Positions 34,867 through 44,512 of a DNA stretch of 64,000 nt are shown one piece after another. How positions within the stretch are numbered: the first letter of the stretch is position 1; every line of letters begins with the position of its first letter. The notes beneath the pieces were generated by a model. It saw only the letters and a program-made list of their open reading frames with translations. It was not told where the DNA came from and ran no database searches. Position numbers and translations under genes: made by a program. Origin of the DNA: an uncultured Ruminococcus sp. (GTDB lineage: Bacteria > Bacillota > Clostridia > Oscillospirales > Acutalibacteraceae); the NCBI GenBank assembly GCA_902785355.1, contig CACZYF010000003.1, positions 1 through 64,000 on the forward strand, written 5' to 3'.

Positions 34867-35835
34867 ATGAGAGAAGTAAAAGTAACGAAGAATGACGCGG
34901 GTCAGCGGCTGGACAAGTACCTCTCCAAGCGGTTTAAAACCATGCCGAAGTCGCTGATGTATAAATACCTGCGCACAAAATATATCAAGTTAAACGGAAA
35001 GAAGGTACAGCCCGAGGTGTTCCTCAGCGAGGGCGACGTGCTGACCTTCTATATCAGGGACGAGTTCTTTGAGGAGCAGAGAAGCTACGACTTTATGAAA
35101 GCCGGAAAACAGCTCGATATCCTCTATGAGGACGAGAACATCCTCCTACTGGATAAAAAGATCGGCGTTATCTGTCATCAGGACAACCGCTACGACAGCG
35201 ATACACTGAACCTGCGCGTTCTGCGCTATCTGTATGACAATGGAGAATACAAGCCCGATACGGAGCACAGCTTTACCCCTGCATTATGCAACCGCATCGA
35301 CCGCAACACCGGCGGAATCGTGATCGCGGCGAAGAATGCCGAAGCGCTCCGCGTGATGAATCAAAAGATTCGCGACAGGGAGATCGAAAAATACTATCTG
35401 TGCGCCGTCAAAGGTACGCCGAAGCCCGAGCACGCGATCCTCACAGCCTATCACTCTAAGGATGAGCGCACCAATACGGTCATCATACACGACAAACAGC
35501 GCGAGGGCGATAAGTTGATCATCACCGAATACACGGTTTTGGATTCCGCTGACGGCTTATCGCTCTGCGAGGTGCTCCTGCATACCGGCAGAACGCACCA
35601 GATTCGCGCGCATATGGCGCATATCGGACACCCGCTGCTCGGGGATGAAAAGTACGGCGACAGAAAGCTCAACGCAAAACTGCATATGAAGCGACAGGCG
35701 CTGTATTCATATAAGCTGACCTTCCGCTTCACCTCTCCCGCCGGTTGTCTGGAGGGGCTGAACGGAAAAAGTTTCTCAGTAAAGAACGTATGGTTTGCAG
35801 AACACGGAAAGCTCAATATCAAAGGCTCCCTGTAA
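34867..35835 (+). CDS. RluA-family rRNA pseudouridine synthase
   Basis: 322 residues. An N-terminal S4 RNA-binding domain ('QRLDKYLSKRFKTMPKSLMYKYLRTKYIKLNGKKV') precedes the synthase domain. The catalytic Asp is residue 145 in 'NRIDRNTGGIVIAAK'; 'GRTHQIRAHMAHIGHPLLGDEKYG' is the second family signature. The target (23S positions such as 955/2504/2580 or 1911-1917) cannot be assigned from sequence alone. The gene follows a dispersed repeat. Confidence 0.93.
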   Translation: MREVKVTKNDAGQRLDKYLSKRFKTMPKSLMYKYLRTKYIKLNGKKVQPEVFLSEGDVLTFYIRDEFFEEQRSYDFMKAGKQLDILYEDENILLLDKKIGVICHQDNRYDSDTLNLRVLRYLYDNGEYKPDTEHSFTPALCNRIDRNTGGIVIAAKNAEALRVMNQKIRDREIEKYYLCAVKGTPKPEHAILTAYHSKDERTNTVIIHDKQREGDKLIITEYTVLDSADGLSLCEVLLHTGRTHQIRAHMAHIGHPLLGDEKYGDRKLNAKLHMKRQALYSYKLTFRFTSPAGCLEGLNGKSFSVKNVWFAEHGKLNIKGSL

Positions 35836-35846
35836 ACGGGGAGCCT
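35823..35846. terminator. Bidirectional hairpin between the RluA-family gene and pgeF
   Basis: Perfect 8-bp stem AGGCTCCC/GGGAGCCT with an 8-base loop, overlapping the stop of the RluA-family gene. T runs are short on both sides, so this serves convergent genes weakly. Confidence 0.6.
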
Positions 35847-35851
35847 GACAA

Positions 35852-36682
35852 TTACTTTTCGGGATTGATCCTGAGCATTGCGCACATCGTACCGCGGTCA
35901 CCCTTGGTAGCGCGATGGCTCCAGAGCAGATCACTGTTGTGCTGTGTACAGATGTCGCTCAAGGTGATATTCCCGGGCTTTACGCCGCAGGACACCAGGA
36001 TCTGACGGTTGCACTCGAGCATATCGACCATGTACTTGCCGCCGTCCTTGGGAAATACGAACTTATCGGAATCAAGACCGAGCGCGTAGAACTCCTTCGC
36101 GCACGGCTCATCGACCTCATAACAGCAGACTGATATATTCGGACCGACCGCACAGACAAGATCGGCGGGATCGGTACCGAAGCTGTCGGTCATGGTTCGG
36201 ATGACCTTCTCGGCGATCCTGCCGACAGTGCCGCGCCATCCGGCGTGTGCCAGACCGATCGCATGGGTCACGGTATCGACAAAGAAAAGCGGTGTGCAGT
36301 CGGCATAGTAGGTGCATAACGTCACGCCCGGCTCGATGGTCACGAGGCCGTCTACGCTCTCGATATCCTTCGCCCGGTAAATGCCGATACCCTTCTCGGC
36401 GGAGGTACACACCCTGACAAAGGTATGATGATCCTGAGAGGACGCGACCAAAGAGCTGAAATCAAAGCCCGCCGCCTTACAGAATCTCTTATAGTTCTCG
36501 GTGACCGCCTCGGGATCGTCATGATCAAAGCTCATATCCATCGGGTGGATGGTACGGGTACCCTCCCCAATCTTTGTCGAAAAAGCGTGGCGGATAAAGG
36601 GAATGGCGCTGAGGCTGTCATAGGTCAGATAAGAAACGCCCTCACGGTTATTGAGGGTGAACACATCGGATCGAAAAGTCAT
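35852..36682 (-). CDS. pgeF: Peptidoglycan editing factor / multicopper-oxidase-like protein PgeF
   Basis: 276 residues of the YfiH/DUF152 family. 'ADCTPLFFVDTVTHAIGLAHAGWRGTVGRI' carries the Cys and His residues of the active site, and 'NISVCCYEVDEPC' and 'CTQHNSDLLWSHRATKGDRGTMCAML' the remainder. PgeF removes wrong amino acids from peptidoglycan precursors, and relatives show purine nucleosidase or laccase activity. It has its own promoter, whose -35 box is shared with the divergent gene. Confidence 0.9.
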   Translation of the reverse strand: MTFRSDVFTLNNREGVSYLTYDSLSAIPFIRHAFSTKIGEGTRTIHPMDMSFDHDDPEAVTENYKRFCKAAGFDFSSLVASSQDHHTFVRVCTSAEKGIGIYRAKDIESVDGLVTIEPGVTLCTYYADCTPLFFVDTVTHAIGLAHAGWRGTVGRIAEKVIRTMTDSFGTDPADLVCAVGPNISVCCYEVDEPCAKEFYALGLDSDKFVFPKDGGKYMVDMLECNRQILVSCGVKPGNITLSDICTQHNSDLLWSHRATKGDRGTMCAMLRINPEK

Positions 36683-36711
36683 TACATCACCTGTTTTTTA
36701 AAGTTGCTGTT

Positions 36712-36763
36712 ATTATACTACGTTCACGAACATCTTGCAATAGTCAAAAACAGATGTTATACT
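36712..36763. promoter_or_regulatory. Divergent promoters sharing one palindromic -35 box
   Basis: TTGCAA at 36735-36740 is its own reverse complement. Toward plus: 17 bp then TATACT (36758-36763). Toward minus: 17 bp then TATAAT (36712-36717). Both spacers are optimal. pgeF starts 30 bp from its -10 box; the small Cys protein starts 83 bp from the other. Confidence 0.75.
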
Positions 36764-36846
36764 GAGATACAGACAGGTCAAAACTGCCACAGCTTAAACA
36801 ATTGTTTCGGCTGTGCGATATACTGATTAATTATGATGGTGATATT

Positions 36847-37053
36847 ATGAAAAAGAAACTGTTTGGAAATAATATAGCCGTGTCGTGCGTGTACTGCGAA
36901 CATTCTAAAACCGAGGGTGAATCACAGTACTGCACCAAGAACAAAAGCCTGAAAAACGGTAAATGCAGCAAATTCAAATACAACCCTATCATGCGCGAGC
37001 CTAAGGGGATGGCTCCCCTGAAAAGCTTTTCCAAAGAGGACTTCGAGCTGTAA
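36847..37053 (+). CDS. Small four-cysteine protein, unknown
   Basis: 68 residues with a Cys pattern 'SCVYCEHS', 'QYCTKN' and 'GKCSKFKYNP', suitable for one zinc ion. The start at 36847 is chosen over 36802 because family members I recall begin 'MKKKLFG', and a GGTGATATT stretch precedes it. It is widespread in Clostridia as a hypothetical protein. Its stop is 47 bp before the membrane-protein gene. Confidence 0.65.
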   Translation: MKKKLFGNNIAVSCVYCEHSKTEGESQYCTKNKSLKNGKCSKFKYNPIMREPKGMAPLKSFSKEDFEL

Positions 37054-37100
37054 ACGATCGTTCAAGCTATGTATCGATAATAAATTATAAGGAGATCACG

Positions 37101-38726
37101 GTGGAAAACTCACTCTACACCAAAAACAAGGTCATCCGTATCTGCTCCGCGGTCGCCGTGTACCTGCTGGCACTGCTGTATGCGATCATCGCGGTCGGGA
37201 GCATCGTGCAGACCAGTCATATCGACCCCGCCAATCCATACAGCGAGCGGATCACCTTTGACAGCGATCTGATATTCACCAATCTGGCGCTGATCGGACT
37301 GAGCGTCATGGCAGCTCTTACGATGATGCGAAAGCATATCGAGATCAGCAGACTGAATACTCGCTTCATCGTCGGGGTAATGCTGCTGTTCACAACGGTG
37401 CTCTCGCTCGCGTGGGTGAATATGGTTCGGTCGGTACCCTCGGGTGACAGCATGACCCTGCTGAATACCGCAAAGAGCGCTTCACAAGGCAACTTCGGAA
37501 ATCTGGTCAACTCCGGGGCGAGCTACGGCAACCACAGTTACTTTGACTTTTATCCGAACGAACTGGGCTTTGTTCTGTTTGAACAGCTTTTCTATACCCT
37601 TTTCGGCAGCGGAACGAGCGCGTTGGTATTCCAGATCATCAACGTGATCGCATTGGACGCGGTCTATATCGGACTGGTGATGATCGTCAAGTACGCATTT
37701 GACCGTCCTTCTGTAACGAATCTGAGTGCGATTCTACTGACGCTGTTCCTACAGCCGATGTTCATCACAACCTACGTCTACAGCTATCTGATCGGGCTTT
37801 CGTTCATCGTATGGGCGATCTTTTTCGCACTCCGCTTCATGAAGGAGAACAAGCTGCTGTACGCGGGACTCGGCATACTGACGGCGATTCTAGGCTATAT
37901 ACTCCGCCCCGAATACATGGTGATCCTGATCGCGGTATGCATCGCGCTGGTGCTTCATGCGGTCGACAGGAAGAAGTGGCTCTCGATCGCGATGGCGGCA
38001 TTGATGGTGCTCTGTGCCTTCGGCGCACAGAAGCTGGTCGTCGCGGGCTACAGAAGCGCGAGCGGCGGCAAGCTCAATACCCACCTCTCGTCAACCGTCA
38101 AGCGCTACGCGGGTATCAGCGAATCCGGCATGGCGCCGTGTTGGTATAACGCGGTTGACTTCAACACGCTCTTAGGCTCAAATATGGATATGAAGGCGGC
38201 GGATGAATCCGCGAAGCTCGGCATCAAGGAACGAACGCAGAGCTTATCCGCGTCCCGTCGTACCGTCGAGTTCTTTAAGGAAAAGCTTCTCAGCCAAATC
38301 AACGAGCCTACCTTCCAGTCCATTTGGCTGAGTCAGGTCAGGGAACATGATCTCCCGACGAACGAGAAGCTCTCCCCCATCGTAGAATCCGTATATACCG
38401 GCGGCTTGAAGCTTCTGCTCGATAACTGGTTCCACTACTTCAACATGATGGTACTGCTGTTCTCGTCAGCGGGGATGATATGGCTGATCCTGCGAAAAGC
38501 GCTCTGTCCGCAGACGCTGATCCTACCGCTGTCAGTCACAGGCGGCATCCTATACCACATGCTGTATGAAGCTAAAAGCCAATATATGCTGCCGTACTTC
38601 ATCTTCCTCATCCCCCTCGCGGCTTATGGGATGATCGAAAGCACCAAAGCAATTTATTTTCTGTTAAAGAAAATAAAAAGCAAGTTGAACAAGGAAACCG
38701 AAAAGGCACCCGTTGAAACAGAATAA
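37101..38726 (+). CDS. GT-C-like polytopic membrane protein (putative glycosyltransferase)
   Basis: 541 residues, about 11 membrane helices. Early loop 'DSMTLLNTAKSASQGNFGNLVNSG' followed by 'YFDFYPNELGFVLFEQLFY' resembles the ArnT/PMT group, where acidic residues of the first loop are catalytic. A large extracellular loop lies between residues 310 and 440. The start is GTG at 37101 with AAGGAG nine bases upstream. It probably adds a sugar to a surface polymer; the substrate is unknown. Confidence 0.72.
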   Translation: MENSLYTKNKVIRICSAVAVYLLALLYAIIAVGSIVQTSHIDPANPYSERITFDSDLIFTNLALIGLSVMAALTMMRKHIEISRLNTRFIVGVMLLFTTVLSLAWVNMVRSVPSGDSMTLLNTAKSASQGNFGNLVNSGASYGNHSYFDFYPNELGFVLFEQLFYTLFGSGTSALVFQIINVIALDAVYIGLVMIVKYAFDRPSVTNLSAILLTLFLQPMFITTYVYSYLIGLSFIVWAIFFALRFMKENKLLYAGLGILTAILGYILRPEYMVILIAVCIALVLHAVDRKKWLSIAMAALMVLCAFGAQKLVVAGYRSASGGKLNTHLSSTVKRYAGISESGMAPCWYNAVDFNTLLGSNMDMKAADESAKLGIKERTQSLSASRRTVEFFKEKLLSQINEPTFQSIWLSQVREHDLPTNEKLSPIVESVYTGGLKLLLDNWFHYFNMMVLLFSSAGMIWLILRKALCPQTLILPLSVTGGILYHMLYEAKSQYMLPYFIFLIPLAAYGMIESTKAIYFLLKKIKSKLNKETEKAPVETE

Positions 38727-38734
38727 TAGACACA

Positions 38735-38766
38735 AAAATGCCCGTCGACTGTGACGGGCACTCTTT
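38735..38766. terminator. Bidirectional terminator
   Basis: Perfect 8-bp stem TGCCCGTC/GACGGGCA with a 6-base loop. T-rich on the plus side, A5 on the left for the minus strand. It separates the convergent GT-C-like and HTH genes. Confidence 0.78.
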
Positions 38767-38774
38767 ATTCAATT

Positions 38775-39071
38775 TTAGCGTTGATAGTATGAGGCGACCT
38801 TCCTCAGCTTTCGCGTAGCGGCGCTGATATGTCGAGAGACAGTGGATTTAGAAAGACACATCGTCTTAGCGATGTCCTTCATCTTGATACCTTCCAAATA
38901 ATACATCGTCAGACAGCTGCGCTGGCGGTCGGTCAGCTCGTGGCGGATCGCGCGGAGCAGGATCTTTCGCATCCGCTCACGCTCGGGACGGTTGGTAGAA
39001 CCATGTTGATAGAGATGAAAAGCGATCAGATCGCTGCTTTCATCCGTCAAGTACATACGCTCATGCCGCAT
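38775..39071 (-). CDS. Sigma-region-4/LuxR-like HTH protein
   Basis: 98 residues. 'ELTDRQRSCLTMYYLEGIKMKDIAKTMCLSKSTVSRHISAATRKLRKV' is a sigma-70 region 4 or LuxR-type helix-turn-helix; no other domain is present. It overlaps the upstream 73-residue gene by 11 bases. Pairs like this occur on mobile elements and in Clostridial cores; no other mobile gene is seen here. Likely a DNA-binding regulator. Confidence 0.7.
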   Translation of the reverse strand: MRHERMYLTDESSDLIAFHLYQHGSTNRPERERMRKILLRAIRHELTDRQRSCLTMYYLEGIKMKDIAKTMCLSKSTVSRHISAATRKLRKVASYYQR

Positions 39072-39282
39072 CGCTGTGCTCCTGTGCTCGACTGCTCAAC
39101 AGCTCGGCGGTCTTTAGCAATTCGCGATAGATCACCCGGTAGGAGATTATCGCGTCGCTGATCTGCTTCCGCATATCGGCGGTCAGGTTTCGATCGTTCA
39201 AAAGGGCTTTCTTCTTCTCAATCACGGCTTGTACACGGGAAGCATTCTCGCGGTATTCCTGTGCCCATTCAAGATAATTCAT
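39061..39282 (-). CDS. Small coiled-coil protein, unknown
   Basis: 73 residues, strongly helical and charged ('YRENASRVQAVIEKKKALLNDRNLTADMRKQISDAI'). No family recognised. It has AAAGGAAC before the ATG and a good promoter upstream, and overlaps the HTH gene, so the two are one operon. Confidence 0.55.
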   Translation of the reverse strand: MNYLEWAQEYRENASRVQAVIEKKKALLNDRNLTADMRKQISDAIISYRVIYRELLKTAELLSSRAQEHSDAA

Positions 39283-39397
39283 GTCTGTTCCTTTCGCTCA
39301 TCTGCATTTACTTTTATAAAACCGGACGTATTCACTGAGCATGGGGCTCGCTCATCATCGGCAGGGATTTAGCATCATTCTCCCTTTCGATACTTCT

Positions 39398-39426
39398 ATT
39401 TTACCATAGAAATACAGATAAAGCAA
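39398..39426 (-). promoter_or_regulatory. Promoter of the HTH operon
   Basis: Minus strand TTGCTT (39421-39426), 17-bp spacer, TAAAAT (39398-39403). It lies in the 218-bp gap upstream of the 73-residue gene; nothing else but the exonuclease terminator is seen in that gap. Confidence 0.65.
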
Positions 39427-39459
39427 GTGATTTTAGAATATTTGTTCGAATTATTTTCA

Positions 39460-39491
39460 AAAATATATCGGCGATTCCGAAAAATCGCCGA
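39460..39491 (-). terminator. Terminator after the exonuclease gene
   Basis: Minus-strand perfect 9-bp stem TCGGCGATT/AATCGCCGA, 7-base loop, then an AT-rich tail ending in T5. Confidence 0.75.
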
Positions 39492-39500
39492 CGATTGATA

Positions 39501-40388
39501 TTATTGTTCAGTACTGTTCTTCTCCGATTTCTGTCTGCGGGATTCCTTAGGCGGGACTTCAGCGGTCTTTTTGATGACTTCGACATGATCGTAGCACCGC
39601 TTGAACACGATACGGCCCTCGAAATCTTTTCCGCATCTAAGGCAGCGGAAGTTCGCGCGAAAGCTGCGATTCTTCAAACGCCACTTACTGCGCCTGAGAG
39701 CGCGTCTACCGCACTGCTCGCAGTTGAAGTACATCTGGTGTCTGTCAACGCCGGGATCCTTCAAATCACAGATATTATAGTTCTTGAAGGTGACCCTGCT
39801 GTAGAAGTCATCATCACAGCGATAGATGAACTCCTTCAACAGTTCCTCGTTATAAAGCGCCTTGAAGCAGGCAGCGGAGAGCTCCGCGTCCTGATACGCC
39901 CGATGGAGCTTTCCTTCCTCAAAGGTAAGTCCGATCGCTTCGGCGCATGCGGACAGACCCATCTGGTGATGGCGGTCGGTGTAGTTCAAAGCGCGCTCGC
40001 AGTACTTCTGTAAATTCACATAGTACTGTAAAAACGAAACCTTGTTATTTCCGAAGAAATAGCGGTAGTTCTCCATCAGCACGAGGATATCACTGTTGCT
40101 CCACGTGAGCAGCACGCCGTCACCGAGGAACTTACGGAACTTTGAGCACACATGAGAGAAGGTATTGTGGCTCTCCTTGAGCTCGTCGATCGTGATGTGC
40201 GTCAAGGCGGATACATGCGAATTGAGCTTCTTGCTGATCTGCGGTGTGACCAGTTCGGAGAAGGTATCGATGATATTTAATTGTTCGTCACATTTAACGG
40301 CGCCAAACTCGATAATCTCATTAACAAAGCGATGTCTGTGCTTGGAATACGCGGCGTTAAATTCAAGATCAAGAATAATGTAATTCAT
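39501..40388 (-). CDS. DEDDh 3'-5' exonuclease with C-terminal zinc finger
   Basis: 295 residues. The exonuclease domain starts at once: 'YIILDLEFN' (Asp7, Glu9), 'LLTWSNSDILVL' (Asp) and 'LHRAYQDAELSA' (His, Asp), the DEDDh set of the KapD/ERI-1 group. The C-terminal 80 residues hold 'FNCEQCGRRALRR' and 'FRCLRCGKDFEGR', two CxxC knuckles for one zinc ion, then a very basic tail. Substrate may be RNA or DNA. No strong Shine-Dalgarno site precedes the ATG; the gene follows typA by about 70 bp. Confidence 0.85.
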   Translation of the reverse strand: MNYIILDLEFNAAYSKHRHRFVNEIIEFGAVKCDEQLNIIDTFSELVTPQISKKLNSHVSALTHITIDELKESHNTFSHVCSKFRKFLGDGVLLTWSNSDILVLMENYRYFFGNNKVSFLQYYVNLQKYCERALNYTDRHHQMGLSACAEAIGLTFEEGKLHRAYQDAELSAACFKALYNEELLKEFIYRCDDDFYSRVTFKNYNICDLKDPGVDRHQMYFNCEQCGRRALRRSKWRLKNRSFRANFRCLRCGKDFEGRIVFKRCYDHVEVIKKTAEVPPKESRRQKSEKNSTEQ

Positions 40389-40459
40389 GCAAACAGGGTT
40401 TGGGGTATGTGCGGGGCACCCCTGCCCGAACAGATTTTATCAATATTTACTGACCAAAA

Positions 40460-42280
40460 TTATTTATTGCGGAACTGGTGCTTCATGCGCTGTTCCTTGC
40501 TGAGGATCTCCTTACGCATACGGATGCTGACGGGAGTGACCTCGACCAGCTCATCATCCGCGATAAACTCCAGACACTGCTCGAGAGAGAGGATGGAGGG
40601 CGGCGTGAGCTTTAACGCGTCATCCGAGCCCGAAGCGCGGGTATTGGTGATATGCTTCTTCTTACAGACGTTGACGGTGATATCCTCCGCCTTGGGACAG
40701 GCGCCGACGATCATACCCTCATAGACGTCTACGCCGGGTCCGACAAAGAGTCTGCCGCGCTCCTGAGCGGCATAAAGGCCGTAGGTGACGGTCTCGCCGG
40801 TCTCGAACGCGATCAGCGAACCCTGATGGCGGGTGACGATATCGCCCTTATACGGCTCGTAAGAATCAAAAACGTGGTTCATGATACCGTTACCGTTGGT
40901 ATCGGTCAGAAACTCGGGGCGATAGCCCATCAAGCCGCGGGACGGGATGCGGAACTCGATGTGAGTCGAGCCGCCGTCGCGCGTTCCCATGTTGATCAGC
41001 TCCGCCTTACGGGAGCCGAGCTTCTCCATAACGGCGCCGACATATGCCTCCGGCACCTCGATCATCAGGTACTCGATCGGCTCGCAGAGGACGCCGTCGA
41101 TCATCTTGGTGATGACCTGCGGACGGCTGACCTGGAACTCGTACCCCTCGCGGCGCATGGTCTCGATCAGGATAGACAGGTGCAGCTCGCCTCTGCCGCT
41201 GACCTTGAATGTATCGGCGGAGTCGGTCTCCTCCACGCGCAGGGCAACGTTGGTCTCGACCTCCTTGAACAGTCTGTCACGGATATTGCGGGAGGTGACG
41301 TACTTGCCCTCTCTGCCCGCGAAAGGAGAATTATTGACGATAAAGTTCATCGAAACGGTCGGCTCGTCGATCTTGACAAACGGGAGCGGATCGATGTGAT
41401 CGGGAGCGCAGATCGTCTCACCGATGTTGATATCCGCAATACCGGATACACAGACGAGATCACCCATCTCGGCTTCGTCGCACTCCACACGCTTCAAGCC
41501 CTCAAACTCATAAAGCTTACTGACCTTGACGTTGGTGGTGGTGCCGTCCTGATGGCAGAGAACCGCCTGCTGACCGGACTTGACACGTCCGCGCTCGACT
41601 CTGCCGATGCCGATGCGTCCGACATATTCGTCATACTCGATATTGGAGACGAGCAGCTGGAGCGGCGCGTCGACCTCACCTTGAGGAGCGGGGATCTCGC
41701 GGATGATTGCCTCGAACAGCGGCTTCATATCAGGGGTCATCTCATACGGATCAAGGGAGGATACGCCCTCTCTCGCGGAAGCATATACGACAGGGAACTC
41801 GAGCTGATCATCATCGGCGCCGAGCTCGATAAAGAGATCGAGCACCTCGTCGATGACCTCCTCGGGGCGGGCGCCGTCACGGTCGATCTTGTTGACGACA
41901 ACCAGCGGCTTCTTACCGAGTCCGAGTGCCTTTTTCAGCACGAAACGGGTCTGCGGCATACAACCCTCGAAAGCGTCAACCAGCAGCAGAACGCCGTCGA
42001 CCATCATCAGGATACGTTCTACCTCGCCGCCGAAATCGGCGTGTCCGGGGGTATCAACGATATTGATCTTGGTATCTCCGTACATGACGGAGGTATTCTT
42101 GGACAAAATCGTGATACCGCGCTCACGCTCCAGATCGTTCGAGTCCATGACGCGCTCGTTAACAACCTCGTTCGAGCGGAAAATACCGCTCTGGCGGAGC
42201 AGCTGATCGACCAGGGTGGTCTTACCGTGGTCGACGTGGGCGATGATCGCGATATTACGCAGGTTTTCTCTCTCTGACAT
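40460..42280 (-). CDS. typA: Ribosome-associated translational GTPase TypA/BipA
   Basis: 606 residues. G1 '[15 protein letters not shown]', switch II '[16 protein letters not shown]' and G4 '[13 protein letters not shown]', followed by domains II, III, V and the BipA-specific C-terminal domain. It acts on the ribosome in 50S assembly and stress growth. The start at 42280 (ATG after AAGGTG) is better than the GTG nine bases upstream. Confidence 0.96.
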   Translation of the reverse strand: MSERENLRNIAIIAHVDHGKTTLVDQLLRQSGIFRSNEVVNERVMDSNDLERERGITILSKNTSVMYGDTKINIVDTPGHADFGGEVERILMMVDGVLLLVDAFEGCMPQTRFVLKKALGLGKKPLVVVNKIDRDGARPEEVIDEVLDLFIELGADDDQLEFPVVYASAREGVSSLDPYEMTPDMKPLFEAIIREIPAPQGEVDAPLQLLVSNIEYDEYVGRIGIGRVERGRVKSGQQAVLCHQDGTTTNVKVSKLYEFEGLKRVECDEAEMGDLVCVSGIADINIGETICAPDHIDPLPFVKIDEPTVSMNFIVNNSPFAGREGKYVTSRNIRDRLFKEVETNVALRVEETDSADTFKVSGRGELHLSILIETMRREGYEFQVSRPQVITKMIDGVLCEPIEYLMIEVPEAYVGAVMEKLGSRKAELINMGTRDGGSTHIEFRIPSRGLMGYRPEFLTDTNGNGIMNHVFDSYEPYKGDIVTRHQGSLIAFETGETVTYGLYAAQERGRLFVGPGVDVYEGMIVGACPKAEDITVNVCKKKHITNTRASGSDDALKLTPPSILSLEQCLEFIADDELVEVTPVSIRMRKEILSKEQRMKHQFRNK

Positions 42281-42420
42281 TTGAATCACCTTGATTTTTC
42301 ATATATGCGCCACAGGCGCAAACTTCCTTATAATACCATATCATTATAGCACTATTGACAGTACAATGCTATGTTAAAATTTACCGAAAAAGAAATCACA
42401 TCGAAAAAAATATTATGTGC

Positions 42421-42449
42421 TTTACTTTGTAAGGAAAATCATGTATAAT
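42421..42449 (+). promoter_or_regulatory. Promoter of acn-icd-rex
   Basis: TTTACT (42421-42426), 17-bp spacer, TATAAT (42444-42449). The leader of about 128 bases contains a GCGGG/CCCGC pairing around 42512-42541. The remaining part of the 303-bp typA-acn gap is AT-rich without genes. Confidence 0.7.
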
Positions 42450-42583
42450 AACTATATATTTTCGTTAATCGGACTCGCGCTGAGCCGCGATAAACGAAGA
42501 TGAAACACCGGCGGGTCGGCGGTCGCTACCTCCCTCCCGCTTTACAGGATAGATGAAATCTAATTTACGGGAGGTTGTTAATT

Positions 42584-44512
42584 ATGGGATTAACACTTGC
42601 AGAAAAAATCATTAAGGCTCACCTTGTCACCGGTGAGATGAAGAAGGGTACCGACATCGGTATCCGTATCGACCAAACCCTCACCCAGGACGCGACCGGT
42701 ACGATGGCGTATCTGGAATTTGAAGCGATGGGTATCGACCGTGTTCGCACCGAGCGCTCGGTCGCTTACATCGACCACAACACCCTGCAGACCGGCTTTG
42801 AGAACGCGGACGATCACCGCTTTATCCAGACGGTATGTAAAAAGCACGGTATCTGGTTCTCCCGTCCCGGCAACGGTATCTGCCATCAGGTTCACCTCGA
42901 GCGCTTCGGCATTCCGGGCAAGACCCTGATCGGCTCCGACTCCCACACCCCCACCGGCGGCGGCATCGGTATGCTGGCGATCGGCGCGGGCGGCTTGGAT
43001 GTTGCTGTCGCGATGGGCGGCGGCGAGTACTACATCACCATGCCGAAGATCGTCAACGTAGAGTTAAAGGGCGAATTACAGGAGAATGTCTCCGCGAAGG
43101 ATATCATTCTCGAAGTGCTGCGCATCATGTCCGTCAAGGGCGGCGTAGGCAAGATCATCGAGTACACCGGCGAGGGTATCAAGACCCTGAGCGTACCGCA
43201 GAGAGCGACCATCACCAACATGGGCGCGGAGCTGGGCGCTACCACCTCGATCTTCCCCTCCGATGAAAACACGCTTGAATTCCTGAAGGCTCAGGACAGA
43301 GCGGACGTATATACCGAGCTGAAGGCTGACGACGACGCCGAGTACGACGAGCATATCGTCATCGACTTAAGCGAGCTCAAGCCGCTGGCTGCCTGTCCCC
43401 ACTCCCCCGACGCCGTCAAGTCCGTCGAGGAGCTCGAAGGCATGGTCGTCAACCAGGTCTGCATCGGCTCCTGCACCAACTCCAGCTACACCGATCTGAT
43501 GAAGGTCGCGCATATTCTCAAGGGCAAGACCGTCGCCGACAGCGTATCGCTCGCGATCGCTCCCGGTTCCAAGCAGGTACTGAACATGCTCGCACAGAAC
43601 GGCGCGCTGTCCGATTTGATCGACGCCGGCGCAAGGATCCTCGAGAGCGCCTGCGGTCCCTGCATCGGTATGGGTCAGTCGCCCAACAGCAAGGGTGTTT
43701 CCCTGCGTACATTCAACCGTAACTTCCTCGGCAGAAGCGGAACCAAGGACGCCGAGATCTACTTAGTATCCCCCGAGGTCGCCGCGGTATCCGCGCTGAC
43801 CGGCGTGATGACCGATCCCCGCAAGTTCGCGGACGGCTACAAGGTCGATATGCCCGAGCACTTCCTGATCAATGACAATATGATTATCGAGCCCGCTTCC
43901 GTTGAAGAAATGGACAAGATCGAGGTTCTGCGCGGTCCGAACATCAAGGAATTCCCCAAGACCTCCGCGCTCTCTCAGGATATCAGCGCGACCTGCTCCT
44001 TAAAGGTCGAGGACAACATCACCACCGACCACATCATGCCCGCGGGCGCAAAGATCCTGCCCCTGCGCTCCAATATCCCCGCTATCTCCGAGTACTGCTT
44101 CACCGTATGTGACTCCGACTTCCCGAAGCGCGCCAAGGAGCTGGGCTCCTCTATCATCGTAGGCGGCTCCAACTACGGTCAGGGCTCCTCGCGTGAGCAT
44201 GCGGCGCTCGCTCCTCTGTATCTCGGCGTCAAGGCGGTTCTGGTCAAGAGCTTCGCGCGTATCCACAGAGCGAACCTGATCAACGCCGGTATCATCCCGC
44301 TGGAATTTGCCGACGAGAATGATTACAACAACATCGAGCTGGGCGATAACCTTTACATCGAGGATATCCGCGGTCAGATCGCCGCGGATAACGGCATCAC
44401 CATCATCAACAAGAGCAAGAACGTTGAGATCAAGACGAACTGCGTCCTGACAGAACGCCAGAAGGATATCATCCTCGCGGGCGGTCTGCTCAACTACACG
44501 ATGAGTAAATAA
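42584..44512 (+). CDS. acn: Aconitate hydratase
   Basis: 642 residues. Converts citrate to isocitrate through cis-aconitate with a 4Fe-4S cluster. The cluster cysteines are in 'CIGSCTNSS' and 'SACGPCIGMGQ'. Substrate residues lie in 'GSDSHTPTGGGIG' and 'GGSNYGQGSSREHAA'. The length fits the shorter aconitase form of anaerobic Clostridia rather than the 890-residue AcnA. The start at 42584 follows GGGAGG. Followed by icd and rex, so it makes 2-oxoglutarate for glutamate synthesis. Confidence 0.95.
   Translation: MGLTLAEKIIKAHLVTGEMKKGTDIGIRIDQTLTQDATGTMAYLEFEAMGIDRVRTERSVAYIDHNTLQTGFENADDHRFIQTVCKKHGIWFSRPGNGICHQVHLERFGIPGKTLIGSDSHTPTGGGIGMLAIGAGGLDVAVAMGGGEYYITMPKIVNVELKGELQENVSAKDIILEVLRIMSVKGGVGKIIEYTGEGIKTLSVPQRATITNMGAELGATTSIFPSDENTLEFLKAQDRADVYTELKADDDAEYDEHIVIDLSELKPLAACPHSPDAVKSVEELEGMVVNQVCIGSCTNSSYTDLMKVAHILKGKTVADSVSLAIAPGSKQVLNMLAQNGALSDLIDAGARILESACGPCIGMGQSPNSKGVSLRTFNRNFLGRSGTKDAEIYLVSPEVAAVSALTGVMTDPRKFADGYKVDMPEHFLINDNMIIEPASVEEMDKIEVLRGPNIKEFPKTSALSQDISATCSLKVEDNITTDHIMPAGAKILPLRSNIPAISEYCFTVCDSDFPKRAKELGSSIIVGGSNYGQGSSREHAALAPLYLGVKAVLVKSFARIHRANLINAGIIPLEFADENDYNNIELGDNLYIEDIRGQIAADNGITIINKSKNVEIKTNCVLTERQKDIILAGGLLNYTMSK

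Noticed and set aside
38775..39282. Remnant of a prophage or conjugative element
   Set aside because: The HTH/coiled-coil pair is sometimes seen on mobile elements, but no integrase, att-like repeat or other mobile gene is near.
42576..42595. Inverted repeat TGTTAAT/ATTAACA over the acn start codon as a Rex operator
   Set aside because: The half-sites resemble Rex sites, but the spacing between TTGTTAA and TTAACA is eight bases rather than the four I expect, and it covers the ATG. Could be chance in an AT-rich start region.
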